Program-made: the position numbers and the translations under genes
Assembly (NCBI GenBank): GCA_001797275.1
Contig: MGOY01000032.1
Span: forward strand, 124,001-188,000
Length of the DNA stretch: 64,000 bases
Direction of reading: 5' to 3'
From: Clostridiales bacterium GWF2_38_85
Lineage (GTDB): Bacteria > Bacillota > Clostridia > Oscillospirales > CAG-382
Shown here: positions 36,182 to 45,393 of the stretch, in pieces
Layout of the letters: each line of letters opens with the position of its first letter
How positions within the stretch are numbered: the stretch's first letter is position 1
The notes under the pieces: generated by a model
What the model was told of the DNA's origin: nothing
Databases searched by the model: none
What the model saw: the letters and a program-made list of their open reading frames with translations, nothing else

Positions 36182-36210
36182 TTGACATAAATATGGTGTT
36201 GCTGTATAAT
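36182..36210 (+). promoter_or_regulatory. Consensus sigma-A promoter
   Basis: TTGACA, 17 bases, TATAAT: exact consensus at the optimal spacing, the best match I found in the window, upstream of the YhhN-type gene. Confidence 0.85.
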
Positions 36211-36283
36211 AGTATTGAAACATTGATGAAGAATAAGATTGCAGATTATTCATATTAAAAAACACAATAATGGGGTAATAGCT

Positions 36284-37003
36284 ATGTTTGCAGCAATATC
36301 GCTTGTTATTTCGATGATTTCGGTTATTATATATTCATCGGGGGTTACTGTAAACAAGTCAACAATCATTCTTAAAATGATTGCTTCAACAGTTTTTTTA
36401 GTTTGCGGTATACTTGCGAGGAAGCTTTCAAAAAACAATTTACAATATTCTTGGTTGGTAATATCGGGACTGGCATGCGGATTTATAGGTGACTTTTTGC
36501 TTGCAGCAAAATACACTGCCGGTTTAAAATGGAGCTGGGGCTTTGAAGCAGGACTGTTATTTTTCTTTATTGAACATATACTGCTTATCCTCGCTCTCAC
36601 AGGTATACAACGGATTTCATTGAAGGATATAATCATCTCCGCAATCGTATATATTCCGTTCCTGCTGTTGTTTATCACAGGAAGGGAAAAACTTGAAACA
36701 TTATTGATTCCCATGATTGTATATGGATTTATCTTGATCTTTGTAACTGTCAAAGCATTTTCGATTCCCGCTGCGCTTGTTAACAGTCCGACACAAATTC
36801 TGCTTGCGGTCGGGATTGCATTCTTCTGTCTATCGGATATAATACTCGGCCTGAGCATGACATTTGATTTGAATGCAGAGATAGCGAAGCTGTTCTCCTG
36901 CCCAAAACCATACGACACGCAGTGGATATTCTTTTCTAACGCAATTACTTATTTTCTGGGGCAGACAATGATTGCCTCAACAATATTTTATATAAAAAAG
37001 TAA
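36284..37003 (+). CDS. YhhN/lysoplasmalogenase-family membrane protein
   Basis: About eight TM helices; LACGFIGDFLLAAKYTAG is the conserved GD.LL region and FFCLSDIILGLSMTF the second conserved Asp region of the family. In animals the family includes lysoplasmalogenase; bacterial activity is rarely tested. ATG 36284 with GGGG upstream and an immediate first helix is preferred over the track's TTG 36239. Followed 19 bases later by the DUF2812 gene. Confidence 0.85.
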   Translation: MFAAISLVISMISVIIYSSGVTVNKSTIILKMIASTVFLVCGILARKLSKNNLQYSWLVISGLACGFIGDFLLAAKYTAGLKWSWGFEAGLLFFFIEHILLILALTGIQRISLKDIIISAIVYIPFLLLFITGREKLETLLIPMIVYGFILIFVTVKAFSIPAALVNSPTQILLAVGIAFFCLSDIILGLSMTFDLNAEIAKLFSCPKPYDTQWIFFSNAITYFLGQTMIASTIFYIKK

Positions 37004-37022
37004 ACCGAGAGGAGTGTTACGT

Positions 37023-37607
37023 ATGTCTTTTAGATATCATAAGTTCTTTATGGATCAACAACACGAGACAGAATGGCTGAATTACATGGCTGTTAAGGGA
37101 CTTGTATTGTTTAAAAAATCGCCTTTGACATATTATTTCGAGCTTATAGAGCTGCCACCCGAAACATTTTATAAATACAGAATACTGACCTTGAAAGCAC
37201 CGGTAGAAAACGGTGACAGCGAAGCTGAAATTACAGAGATAGCCAAAGATGGCAGCGAGCTTGCCTGCGGTTATAAATGCTTTGCTTATTTCAGACGCAC
37301 CGAAGGCGAATTTGCCGAATACAATGATGCGATTTCCCGCAAGAAGCATTATTCTGCGATAATGCAGTTATACCTTTCTTTATTTCTTGCATCAGTAGCT
37401 GTACTGAACTATCAAATTGTTTTTGCATTCAAGCAAAAAATAGAGGAAGAACCGATTGTTGGTGTACTTGCAATTATACTATCTGCGGTAGCAGCATTAT
37501 CACTCGCTGTTCCGCTGACTTATTATACAGAAAAATTCATAAAACTCAGGAAAGAAGTAAAGCTACTGAGAAATAAAGAAACGAAAGGAAGTTTTGTTAA
37601 TGAGTGA
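37023..37607 (+). CDS. DUF2812-like membrane protein
   Basis: About 194 aa: a soluble N-terminal domain starting SFRYHKFFMDQQHETEWLNY followed by two TM helices (about residues 115-137 and 146-168) and a basic tail. DUF2812 proteins commonly pair with PadR-type regulators, but none is here. ATG 37023 has GGAG 8 bases upstream. The cysteine desulfurase start overlaps its last 8 bases, so the two are translationally linked. Confidence 0.72.
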   Translation: MSFRYHKFFMDQQHETEWLNYMAVKGLVLFKKSPLTYYFELIELPPETFYKYRILTLKAPVENGDSEAEITEIAKDGSELACGYKCFAYFRRTEGEFAEYNDAISRKKHYSAIMQLYLSLFLASVAVLNYQIVFAFKQKIEEEPIVGVLAIILSAVAALSLAVPLTYYTEKFIKLRKEVKLLRNKETKGSFVNE

Positions 37608-38790
37608 CAAAGAAAAAAAATTAATCTATGTAGATAATGCCGCCACCACTAAAGTGTCAAAAAGTGTCATCGAAGCGATGTTACCATATATGGAAACTTA
37701 TTATGGCAATCCGTCAAGCCAGCTTTATTCACTCGGCAGAGAAGCTAAAGCTGCACTTGAAAAAGCAAGACAAGGGGTTGCCGAACTGCTCGGATGCGAT
37801 GCGAACGAGATAATATTCACCTCAGGCGGCACCGAGGCTGATAACTGGGCAATAAAAGGCACTGCTTATGCCACAAAAGGCAGGCATATCATAACCTCAA
37901 AAATAGAACATCACGCAATTTTGCACACACTCGATGCTCTGATAAAGCAGGGCTTTGAGGTTACCTATCTTGATGTTTATGACAACGGTATTGTAAGACC
38001 CGAAGACCTTGAAAAAGCCATCAGAGAAGATACAATTCTTATAACCGTCATGTATGCAAACAACGAAATAGGCACAATTCAACCTATAAAGGCACTCGCA
38101 GAAATTGCGAGGAAGCATAAGATTCCGTTCTTTACCGACGCTGTACAGGCTGTCGGAAAGCTGCCGATTAATGTAAAGGAGCTTGGAGTGGACATGCTTT
38201 CACTCTCAGGCCATAAAATACATGCACCAAAGGGAATAGGCGCATTATATATACGCAAGGGTGTACGGCTGAGCAACCTTATTGAAGGCGGCGGTCAGGA
38301 ACGCGGAAAACGCTCAGGTACAGAAAATGTTGCCGGAGTTATAGCTCTTGAGCAAGCGCTCAGGGAAGCTGTTGCGGATTTAACGGATAAAGACAAGGTT
38401 GGAAAGCTACGTGATTATCTGGCTGATAAGTTAATAAAGATACCTTATTCAAGAATAAACGGCGATATTAAGAACCGACTTGATGAGAACCTGAATATGT
38501 CCTTCGAGTTTATCGAGGGCGAGGGGCTTATCATGCTGCTTGATATGAACGGTATATGTGCATCCACCGGCTCTGCATGCTCAACCAGTTCGCTTGAGCC
38601 ATCGCATGTTCTTCGTGCTTTGGGACTACCGCACGAGATATGCCATGGTTCTCTCAGAATTTCACTGTCTGCAGATAATACCTTTGAAGAAATGGACTAT
38701 ATCGCAGAAAAAGTAACCTGGGCAGTCAACAGACTTCGTATGATGTCACCGTTGTACGAAAGAAAACTTAAAGAAGAAAGGTCGAAATAA
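37600..38790 (+). CDS. iscS: Cysteine desulfurase
   Basis: PLP enzyme that takes sulfur from cysteine for Fe-S clusters and tRNA thiolation. IYVDNAATTKVS at the N-terminus, PLP lysine in LSLSGHKIHAPKGIGA, active Cys loop in STGSACSTSSLEPSHVL. 396 aa, NifS/IscS class. ATG 37600 has GAAAGGAAG upstream. First of iscS-iscU-mnmA; sulfur carried by IscS would feed both partners. Confidence 0.96.
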   Translation: MSDKEKKLIYVDNAATTKVSKSVIEAMLPYMETYYGNPSSQLYSLGREAKAALEKARQGVAELLGCDANEIIFTSGGTEADNWAIKGTAYATKGRHIITSKIEHHAILHTLDALIKQGFEVTYLDVYDNGIVRPEDLEKAIREDTILITVMYANNEIGTIQPIKALAEIARKHKIPFFTDAVQAVGKLPINVKELGVDMLSLSGHKIHAPKGIGALYIRKGVRLSNLIEGGGQERGKRSGTENVAGVIALEQALREAVADLTDKDKVGKLRDYLADKLIKIPYSRINGDIKNRLDENLNMSFEFIEGEGLIMLLDMNGICASTGSACSTSSLEPSHVLRALGLPHEICHGSLRISLSADNTFEEMDYIAEKVTWAVNRLRMMSPLYERKLKEERSK

Positions 38791-38793
38791 TAT

Positions 38794-39225
38794 ATGTACA
38801 GCGAAAAAGTAATGGACCATTTTGCAAACCCCCACAATGTCGGTGAGATAGAGAATGCTGACGGTGTCGGTGAAGTTGGTAACGCAAAATGCGGCGATAT
38901 AATGAAAATATATCTTAAAATAAAAGACGATATTATAGTCGATGTTAAATTCAAGACCTTTGGTTGTGGCGCAGCAATTGCAACCTCATCCATGGCGACT
39001 GAGCTTATCAAAGGAAAGAGCGTCAATGAAGCAGTCAAGCTGACAAACAAGGCAGTAATCGAAGCACTTGATGGTCTGCCCGCACCGAAGATACACTGCT
39101 CAGTGCTTGCTGAAGAAGCTGTAAAGGCCGCTCTTGCTGACTACTACAAGAAAATCGGCAGAGATGCAAGCGATCTGATGGTCTGCGAAGGCTGCTGCGG
39201 TTCTTGCGATCATCACCATGAATAA
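38794..39225 (+). CDS. iscU: Fe-S cluster scaffold protein, IscU/NifU N-terminal type
   Basis: Scaffold for [2Fe-2S] assembly. Ligand Cys in GNAKCGDIMKIY, in FGCGAAIATSS, and in KIHCSVLAEEA are the expected three. The C-terminal extension ends in a Cys/His cluster, CEGCCGSCDHHHE, which may bind extra metal. Begins 3 bases after iscS. Confidence 0.94.
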   Translation: MYSEKVMDHFANPHNVGEIENADGVGEVGNAKCGDIMKIYLKIKDDIIVDVKFKTFGCGAAIATSSMATELIKGKSVNEAVKLTNKAVIEALDGLPAPKIHCSVLAEEAVKAALADYYKKIGRDASDLMVCEGCCGSCDHHHE

Positions 39226-40246
39226 GAAGGTTGTCGTCGGTCTATCGGGCGGAGTTGACAGCGCAATGAGTGCTTTAAAGTTGAAAAACAGCGGAATGCA
39301 GGTACTCGGGCTATACATCATGATGCACGAAAACTATACCGACTCACTTCAAAAAGCAAAACAAGCTGCAGATCAGGCAGAGATTGATTTTGATACAGTT
39401 GATAAACGTGATGAATTCAAAGAAATCGTCATAAATCAATTTGTCAATGAGTACCTTAAGGGCAGAACCCCAAATCCCTGCGTTATCTGTAACAGCAATA
39501 TAAAAATAGCAACACTCTGCGACGAAGCTGATAAAAGAGGCTATGACTTTGTCGCAACCGGACATTATGCGAGGATTGATAAGGATCCGAAAATTGGTAG
39601 ATACACTGTGTTCTGTGCTGAGGATGGGAAAAAGGACCAAAGCTATATGCTCTGGCAACTCAACCAGAAACAGCTTTCGAAGCTGATAACTCCATTGTCA
39701 AATGAATACAAAAATATTTTGAAGAACGATGCAAAGAAAGTGTTTTCTGCAGCTGAATATGACGAAAGTCAAGAAATCTGTTTTATACCTTCGAATGATT
39801 ATGTTTCGTTCATAAATAATTATCTTTCAGCTGAGCAACTGCCACCACCCGGCAATTTCATTGATTCAGATGGCAAAATAATCGGTAGACATAAGGGCAT
39901 CCACAACTACACTATCGGTCAGAGGCACGGACTCGGAATCGTTCTCGGCGAAAGAGCATTCATAACAAAAATTGACACTAAAATGAACGATATAACTGTT
40001 GGTGTTACTGGTGATGAGTTTACAGACACCTTTAAAGCCGATAACCTGAATTTTATGGTTGAAGACATACCTGAATATGTTACGGTCAAAACACGCTATC
40101 ATTCAAAAAAATATCCCGTCAAGGTTGAATTTATTGAAAATTATGTTAAAGTAACCTCAGAAATACCGCTAAGAGCAATAACTCCCGGTCAATCTGCGGT
40201 ATTTTATAAAGATAACATGGTACTGTTCGGTGGGCTTATAGGTTGA
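39218..40246 (+). CDS. mnmA: tRNA-uridine 2-sulfurtransferase
   Basis: Thiolates U34 of Glu, Gln and Lys tRNAs. PP-loop GLSGGVDSAMSA, catalytic Cys in TPNPCVICNSNIK and the second Cys in SQEICFIPSNDY; C-terminal beta-barrels present. 342 aa, slightly short. Overlaps iscU by 8 bases, which fits direct sulfur hand-over from IscS. A 46-base hairpin includes its stop codon. Confidence 0.95.
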   Translation: MNKKVVVGLSGGVDSAMSALKLKNSGMQVLGLYIMMHENYTDSLQKAKQAADQAEIDFDTVDKRDEFKEIVINQFVNEYLKGRTPNPCVICNSNIKIATLCDEADKRGYDFVATGHYARIDKDPKIGRYTVFCAEDGKKDQSYMLWQLNQKQLSKLITPLSNEYKNILKNDAKKVFSAAEYDESQEICFIPSNDYVSFINNYLSAEQLPPPGNFIDSDGKIIGRHKGIHNYTIGQRHGLGIVLGERAFITKIDTKMNDITVGVTGDEFTDTFKADNLNFMVEDIPEYVTVKTRYHSKKYPVKVEFIENYVKVTSEIPLRAITPGQSAVFYKDNMVLFGGLIG

Positions 40247-40286
40247 ACAGATAGAAACATCTTTTTTAATTTTAACTTGTTCAACC
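40241..40286. terminator. Hairpin across the mnmA stop codon
   Basis: GGTTGAAC (with the TGA stop inside) pairs with GTTCAACC after a 30-base AT-rich loop. No T-tract follows, so it may be a 3'-end stabiliser or attenuator rather than a simple terminator. Confidence 0.4.
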
Positions 40287-40372
40287 AGCGAGTTTGTGTT
40301 TTCGAACATAATAATAGAAATCGTAAACTCAAAAAACAATCATATATATTAATATGAAAGGAAGTTACAGGT

Positions 40373-41314
40373 ATGAGCAATACCTTAGAATATTCTATAA
40401 AACTAACAGAGGTTGCTGCTGAATTTCAACTTGAAGAAATTTTTATTCCATCATTTGTTGAAGAAATAACGGTAAAGAGAGCCGATGTTAGCCGTCCAGG
40501 GTTGCCACTTGCCGGCTTTTTCAGTCATTTCGAAGGTGGACGTATTCAGATAATAGGCAATATGGAGCATAAATATCTTCAGACATTGCCTGATGATGAA
40601 AGAGTATTGCATCTCGAAAAATTCATTTCACATGGTGTTGTTGCAGTTGTTGTTTCGAACTCACTTGAGATTTTTGAAGAATTAAAATGCTATTGTGAGA
40701 AATATAATACCCCACTTTATCGAACCTGGGATACAACATCATCATTTATGGCAGCGCTTATTGCATATTTGAATATTGCACTCGCTGAGCGTATCACCCG
40801 GCATGGTGTACTGGTTGAGGTTTACGGTGAAGGAATTTTAATACTCGGCGATAGCGGCATCGGTAAAAGCGAAACTGCAATTGAACTTGTCAAAAGAGGG
40901 CACCGTCTTATTGCAGACGATGCGGTTGAACTCAAAAAAGTCTCGGCAAAAACTCTTGTTGGAAGCGCACCCGAACTTATCAGACACTACATAGAGCTGC
41001 GAGGAATCGGTATAATTGATGTACGCAGAATTTTTGGAATGGGTGCAGTGAAACTATCCGAGAAAATTGACCTGATACTGAACCTTGAGATGTGGGAAAA
41101 AGGAAAATTCTACGAACGTTTTGGGCTGGATGACGAATATACAGAAATTCTCGGTATCAAAATCCCATCAATAACAATTCCGGTACAACCCGGTAGAAAC
41201 CTTGCAGTTATAATCGAAATTGCAGCAATGAATAACAGACAGAAAAAAATGGGCTATAATACTGCTCTTGAATTCAATAAACGTTTAATGCAGAATATAG
41301 CTGATAATCAATAA
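40373..41314 (+). CDS. hprK: HPr kinase/phosphorylase
   Basis: Bifunctional enzyme that phosphorylates Ser46 of HPr and controls carbon catabolite repression. Walker A ILGDSGIGKSETAIEL, the DDAVELKK region and the signature IELRGIGIIDVRRIFG are complete. 313 aa, normal. Followed 22 bases later by glucokinase, linking sugar sensing and glucose phosphorylation. GAAAGGAAG precedes the ATG. Confidence 0.97.
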   Translation: MSNTLEYSIKLTEVAAEFQLEEIFIPSFVEEITVKRADVSRPGLPLAGFFSHFEGGRIQIIGNMEHKYLQTLPDDERVLHLEKFISHGVVAVVVSNSLEIFEELKCYCEKYNTPLYRTWDTTSSFMAALIAYLNIALAERITRHGVLVEVYGEGILILGDSGIGKSETAIELVKRGHRLIADDAVELKKVSAKTLVGSAPELIRHYIELRGIGIIDVRRIFGMGAVKLSEKIDLILNLEMWEKGKFYERFGLDDEYTEILGIKIPSITIPVQPGRNLAVIIEIAAMNNRQKKMGYNTALEFNKRLMQNIADNQ

Positions 41315-41336
41315 TCAATTCAGAAAGGGAATTCTT

Positions 41337-42290
41337 ATGAATTATTATATTGGTGTAGATCTTGGAGGAACAAAAATTGCTGCCGGTATTACTGACGAAA
41401 GCGGCAAGATTCTTATTAAGGACAGTGTTCCCACACTTGCTGAAAGAGAAGCAGATGAAATCGTTAAGGATATGGCGAAGCTTTGCCTTAGTCTTGCCGA
41501 AAGAATGAACCTTACAATGAAAGATATCAGATATGTCGGTGTAGCGACGCCTGGTATTGCAAACCAAAACCGCGGTACTGTTGATTATTCCTGTAATCTT
41601 CCAATGGTCAATTATCCCCTTGTTCAAAGATTACAGAACTTTCTTGGAATAAAAAAGGTACTTATTGAAAACGATGCAAATGCAGCAGCACTTGGCGAAA
41701 CAATCTGTGGTGCTGCACAAAATTGCAACAATTCTGTCATGATCACTCTCGGCACCGGTGTTGGTGGCGGATGTATAATTAACAGAAAAGTGTATAGCGG
41801 ATTTAACTTCTGCGGTCCTGAACTTGGACATATTGTTATTGAACATGACGGTGTACCCTGTTCCTGTGGCAGAAAAGGCTGCTGGGAATCCTATTCTTCA
41901 GCTACTGCACTCATCAGAATGACAAAGGAAAAACTTTTATTAACAAAAGACACAATTATGTGGGAAATGACCGGCAATGATATCAACAAGGTCAGTGGCA
42001 AAACGGCATTTACCGCATCAAAGCAAGGCGACAAGGCAGGGCAGGAGGTCGTTGATAAATACATCGGCTATCTTGCAAGCGGTATTGTCAGTGTTATCAA
42101 TATCTTTCAGCCCGAAGTTCTAAGCATCGGCGGTGGAGTTAGCGGCGAAGGTGATTATCTTCTGAAACCGCTCATGAAAATTGTTGATAAAGAAGAATAT
42201 GCGAGAGACAGCACAGCAAGAACAAAAATCAAAATTGCACAGCTTGGAAATGATGCCGGTATAATAGGTGCTGCAATGCTTGGTATTTAA
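41337..42290 (+). CDS. glcK: ROK-family glucokinase
   Basis: ROK kinase: phosphate loop GVDLGGTKIAAGI, glucose-binding ENDANAAALGE and GTGVGGGCI, and the zinc motif CSCGRKGCWESY. 317 aa, as in Firmicute glucokinases. Co-directional with hprK at 22 bases. Sugar specificity assumed glucose from family similarity. Confidence 0.93.
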   Translation: MNYYIGVDLGGTKIAAGITDESGKILIKDSVPTLAEREADEIVKDMAKLCLSLAERMNLTMKDIRYVGVATPGIANQNRGTVDYSCNLPMVNYPLVQRLQNFLGIKKVLIENDANAAALGETICGAAQNCNNSVMITLGTGVGGGCIINRKVYSGFNFCGPELGHIVIEHDGVPCSCGRKGCWESYSSATALIRMTKEKLLLTKDTIMWEMTGNDINKVSGKTAFTASKQGDKAGQEVVDKYIGYLASGIVSVINIFQPEVLSIGGGVSGEGDYLLKPLMKIVDKEEYARDSTARTKIKIAQLGNDAGIIGAAMLGI

Positions 42291-42330
42291 AATAAGTTTA
42301 ATATAAATTACCTTAGAAAGGGTATGAGGC

Positions 42331-42366
42331 AACATCACAAACGCAGAAATATTGTGATGTTTTTTC
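42331..42366 (+). terminator. Terminator after glucokinase
   Basis: AACATCACAA - 11-base loop - TTGTGATGTT followed by TTTTT. Ends the hprK-glcK unit just upstream of lon. Confidence 0.88.
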
Positions 42367-42385
42367 TCATTATAAAGAAAATTAT

Positions 42386-44731
42386 ATGACAGACATGTTA
42401 ATTAAAAAAAGTTTATACAATACAATACCACTACGTGGAATTGTCGCATTCCCACGTCTGATTACGAGTTTTGAAATTGCCCGCAACCAGTCTATCAATG
42501 CGATTAAAACAGCTGAAGACGATGACGGATTAATTTTTCTCGTTGCTCAGAAGGATACTGCAGATATTGAAATTACTCGTGAGGGTCTTTATAGTATAGG
42601 TGTTGTAGCAAAAATAAAAAAATCACTGAAACTTGAAAACAAGCATTATCAGGTCGTTGTTGAAGGATTATTCAGAGCTGAAATGTTAACCTTTGATATC
42701 AATGACGATGTTTATGTATCAAGAGTATTACCCAATGAATTCAACTTTAGCTACGATCATAAAATGATCAAAGTTGCAATATTAGGTGCTAAAGCAGCAT
42801 TTTATAATTATCTGACCTTTGTACCAAAGCCTTCGGATGAAGTCATCAAACTTATCGAGGATACTGAGGAAGCAGGTTATCTCTCCGACCTTATTGCTGC
42901 AACTGCACTTAAAAAATCTCAGGATAAACAAAATATCCTTGAAGAAGTCAATGAGCTGACCAGGTTAAATAAAATCACTACAGCTCTTGAGCAGGAAATT
43001 GAGTTACTTGAGCTTGAAGGTACTATACATAACAAGGTTCAGTACAGATTGCAACAACATCAGCGCGATATTTATCTGAAAGAACAGCTTAATGTCATTC
43101 AGGCAGAGCTTGGATTAAACAAGAACGACAACGATTCGGAACCTTACGAGTATTATAATGAAATAATTGAAGCAAAGCTACCGCTTGCTGTAAGAGATAA
43201 ACTGTTAAAGGAAGCCGAAAAACTCAGCAACACACCCTTCGGGAGTGCTGAAGGTACTGTTATCAGAAATTATGTTGAGGTTTGCCTTGAGCTTCCGTGG
43301 GAAAAGCAAACTAAAGAAAGACTTGATCTTGACTCGACAAGAAAAATTCTTGATGCTGATCATGATGGTCTTGAAAAGGTTAAGCAGAGAATCCTCGAAT
43401 ACATTGCAGTTAAAAAGCTTGCTCCTAAACTCGATGGACAGATTCTCTGCCTTGTAGGTCCTCCCGGTGTTGGCAAAACCTCGATTGCCAAAAGCATTGC
43501 AAGAGCAGTAAACAGAAAATATGTACGCATTTCACTCGGTGGTATCAAGGATGAAGCTGAAATCAGAGGGCATAGAAAGACCTATGTAGGCTCAATGCCG
43601 GGTAGGATAATCAACGCACTGAAACTTGCTGGATCATCAAACCCGTTGCTTCTGCTTGATGAAATAGATAAATTAGGCAGGAATTCGATTTACGGTGATA
43701 CATCGGCTGCGCTTCTTGAGGTTCTTGATTCGGAACAGAACAGAGCCTTCAGAGATAACTTCATCGAGCTTCCTTTTGATTTGTCGAAATGTATGTTCAT
43801 TGCGACAGCGAATACTATAGATACTCTTCCGTCAGCACTTATTGATCGTATGGAAATAATCAAGATGGATAGTTATTCCGACAGTGAGAAGCTGGCAATC
43901 ACAAAAAATCACCTGATACCCAAGCAGATGAAAAAGCATGGACTTACAAAACGACTATTAAAATTCGAAGATAGTTCCATTCTTCTTCTGATAAACAGCT
44001 ATACCATGGAATCCGGTGTCAGAAACCTCGAAAGGGAAATTGCTTCGATTTGCCGTAAGGTTGCAAAAAAAATCGTTGCAAACGAAATCAAATCTTACAT
44101 TGTAACCCCCAATGCAATTCGTGATCTACTCGGGCCTGAAAGATATCTTGCTGAGCATGTCAATGAATTCGATGAGATCGGTATGGTCAACGGTCTGGCA
44201 TGGACTCAATACGGCGGAGATATGCTGAGAATTGAGGTTGTTTCTATGGTGGGCAATGGCACGCTTGAACTAACCGGATCGCTTGGTGATGTCATGAAGG
44301 AATCAGCAAAAGCAGCAGTTAGTTATATCAGAAAGCATGCAACCGAACTTGGTGTAGATGAAGACTTCCATACTAAGAAGGATATACATATTCATGTCCC
44401 TGAAGGCGCAATCCCAAAGGATGGACCATCGGCAGGTATAACAATAACAACAGCACTGTTGTCCGAGTTGTTGAATAAGCCTGTCAAGCAAAGCGTTGCT
44501 ATGACGGGCGAAATCACCCTCACAGGCAGAGTGTTGAAAATCGGTGGGCTGCGTGAGAAAAGCTCAGCTGCATTTAAAGCAGGTATAAAAACTATTATCA
44601 TTCCTAAGGATAATGAAAGTGATATTAAGGATTTTGATCAATGTGTAAAGGATGGTATCAACTTTATCCCTGTTACTCATATTTCAGAGGTTATCAAGTA
44701 TGCCTTTGACATTAAACTTTCAAATGAATAA
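42386..44731 (+). CDS. lon: ATP-dependent protease Lon
   Basis: LonA: N-terminal substrate domain, coiled region around residue 200-235 (LQQHQRDIYLKEQLNVIQAE), Walker A CLVGPPGVGKTSIAK, and a Ser-Lys protease domain with PKDGPSAGITI (nucleophile Ser) and LREKSSAAFKAGI (Lys). 781 aa, full length. No strong ribosome site precedes the ATG, and there is only a 19-base gap after the terminator hairpin. Next gene is engB, as in many Firmicutes. Confidence 0.96.
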   Translation: MTDMLIKKSLYNTIPLRGIVAFPRLITSFEIARNQSINAIKTAEDDDGLIFLVAQKDTADIEITREGLYSIGVVAKIKKSLKLENKHYQVVVEGLFRAEMLTFDINDDVYVSRVLPNEFNFSYDHKMIKVAILGAKAAFYNYLTFVPKPSDEVIKLIEDTEEAGYLSDLIAATALKKSQDKQNILEEVNELTRLNKITTALEQEIELLELEGTIHNKVQYRLQQHQRDIYLKEQLNVIQAELGLNKNDNDSEPYEYYNEIIEAKLPLAVRDKLLKEAEKLSNTPFGSAEGTVIRNYVEVCLELPWEKQTKERLDLDSTRKILDADHDGLEKVKQRILEYIAVKKLAPKLDGQILCLVGPPGVGKTSIAKSIARAVNRKYVRISLGGIKDEAEIRGHRKTYVGSMPGRIINALKLAGSSNPLLLLDEIDKLGRNSIYGDTSAALLEVLDSEQNRAFRDNFIELPFDLSKCMFIATANTIDTLPSALIDRMEIIKMDSYSDSEKLAITKNHLIPKQMKKHGLTKRLLKFEDSSILLLINSYTMESGVRNLEREIASICRKVAKKIVANEIKSYIVTPNAIRDLLGPERYLAEHVNEFDEIGMVNGLAWTQYGGDMLRIEVVSMVGNGTLELTGSLGDVMKESAKAAVSYIRKHATELGVDEDFHTKKDIHIHVPEGAIPKDGPSAGITITTALLSELLNKPVKQSVAMTGEITLTGRVLKIGGLREKSSAAFKAGIKTIIIPKDNESDIKDFDQCVKDGINFIPVTHISEVIKYAFDIKLSNE

Positions 44732-44784
44732 TTTAGATTTTATTTGTTTTCTCAATACACTTGAAAGGATATTAGTATAAAAAA

Positions 44785-45393
44785 ATGAAAATGAATTATG
44801 GAAATCTGAATCTTCATAATATCGAGCTTACTATTACTGCTGGTTTAAAATCTCAATTGATTCAAAGTAGTCTCTTTCAAATTGCGCTTTCAGGACGCTC
44901 CAATGTTGGTAAATCGTCGCTAATAAATACAATGCTCGGTCGCAAAAAGCTTGCAAGAGTCAGCGGAGAACCGGGTAAAACCATCACCGTCAATTATTAT
45001 AACATAGATAAAAAAATGTTTCTTGTCGACTTACCGGGATATGGTTTTGCAAGTCGACCATTTTCCGAAAAAGAAAAGTGGGCTGAGCTAACGGAAGCTT
45101 ATTTTGCTCAGAATGATGCTTTAAAGCTGGTTTTACAGCTCGTTGACATCAAGGTCGGTTTGACACCGGATGATATCACAATGCTCGAATGGATGAATTT
45201 TTATTCAGTGCCATATACAATTGTCGCAACTAAAAGCGATAAACTGAATAAAACTGAACTGTCAACGGCAGCTGCTGCACTTGCAGTAGATAAAAACATC
45301 CGTCCGAACACCGAAATAATGCTTTTTTCATCATTAAAGGGTTACGGACGGGATGAATTGTGGAGTGTAATAATTAAGAAGCTTTCAAAATAA
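44785..45393 (+). CDS. engB: Ribosome biogenesis GTPase YsxC/EngB
   Basis: Small GTPase for 50S assembly. G1 SGRSNVGKSSLIN, G3 DLPGYG, G4 ATKSDK, and G5-like SSLKGYG. 202 aa, normal. GAAAGGA lies upstream. The 3' end overlaps the convergent pseudouridine synthase by 9 bases. Lon-engB is a conserved pair in Firmicutes. Confidence 0.95.
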   Translation: MKMNYGNLNLHNIELTITAGLKSQLIQSSLFQIALSGRSNVGKSSLINTMLGRKKLARVSGEPGKTITVNYYNIDKKMFLVDLPGYGFASRPFSEKEKWAELTEAYFAQNDALKLVLQLVDIKVGLTPDDITMLEWMNFYSVPYTIVATKSDKLNKTELSTAAAALAVDKNIRPNTEIMLFSSLKGYGRDELWSVIIKKLSK

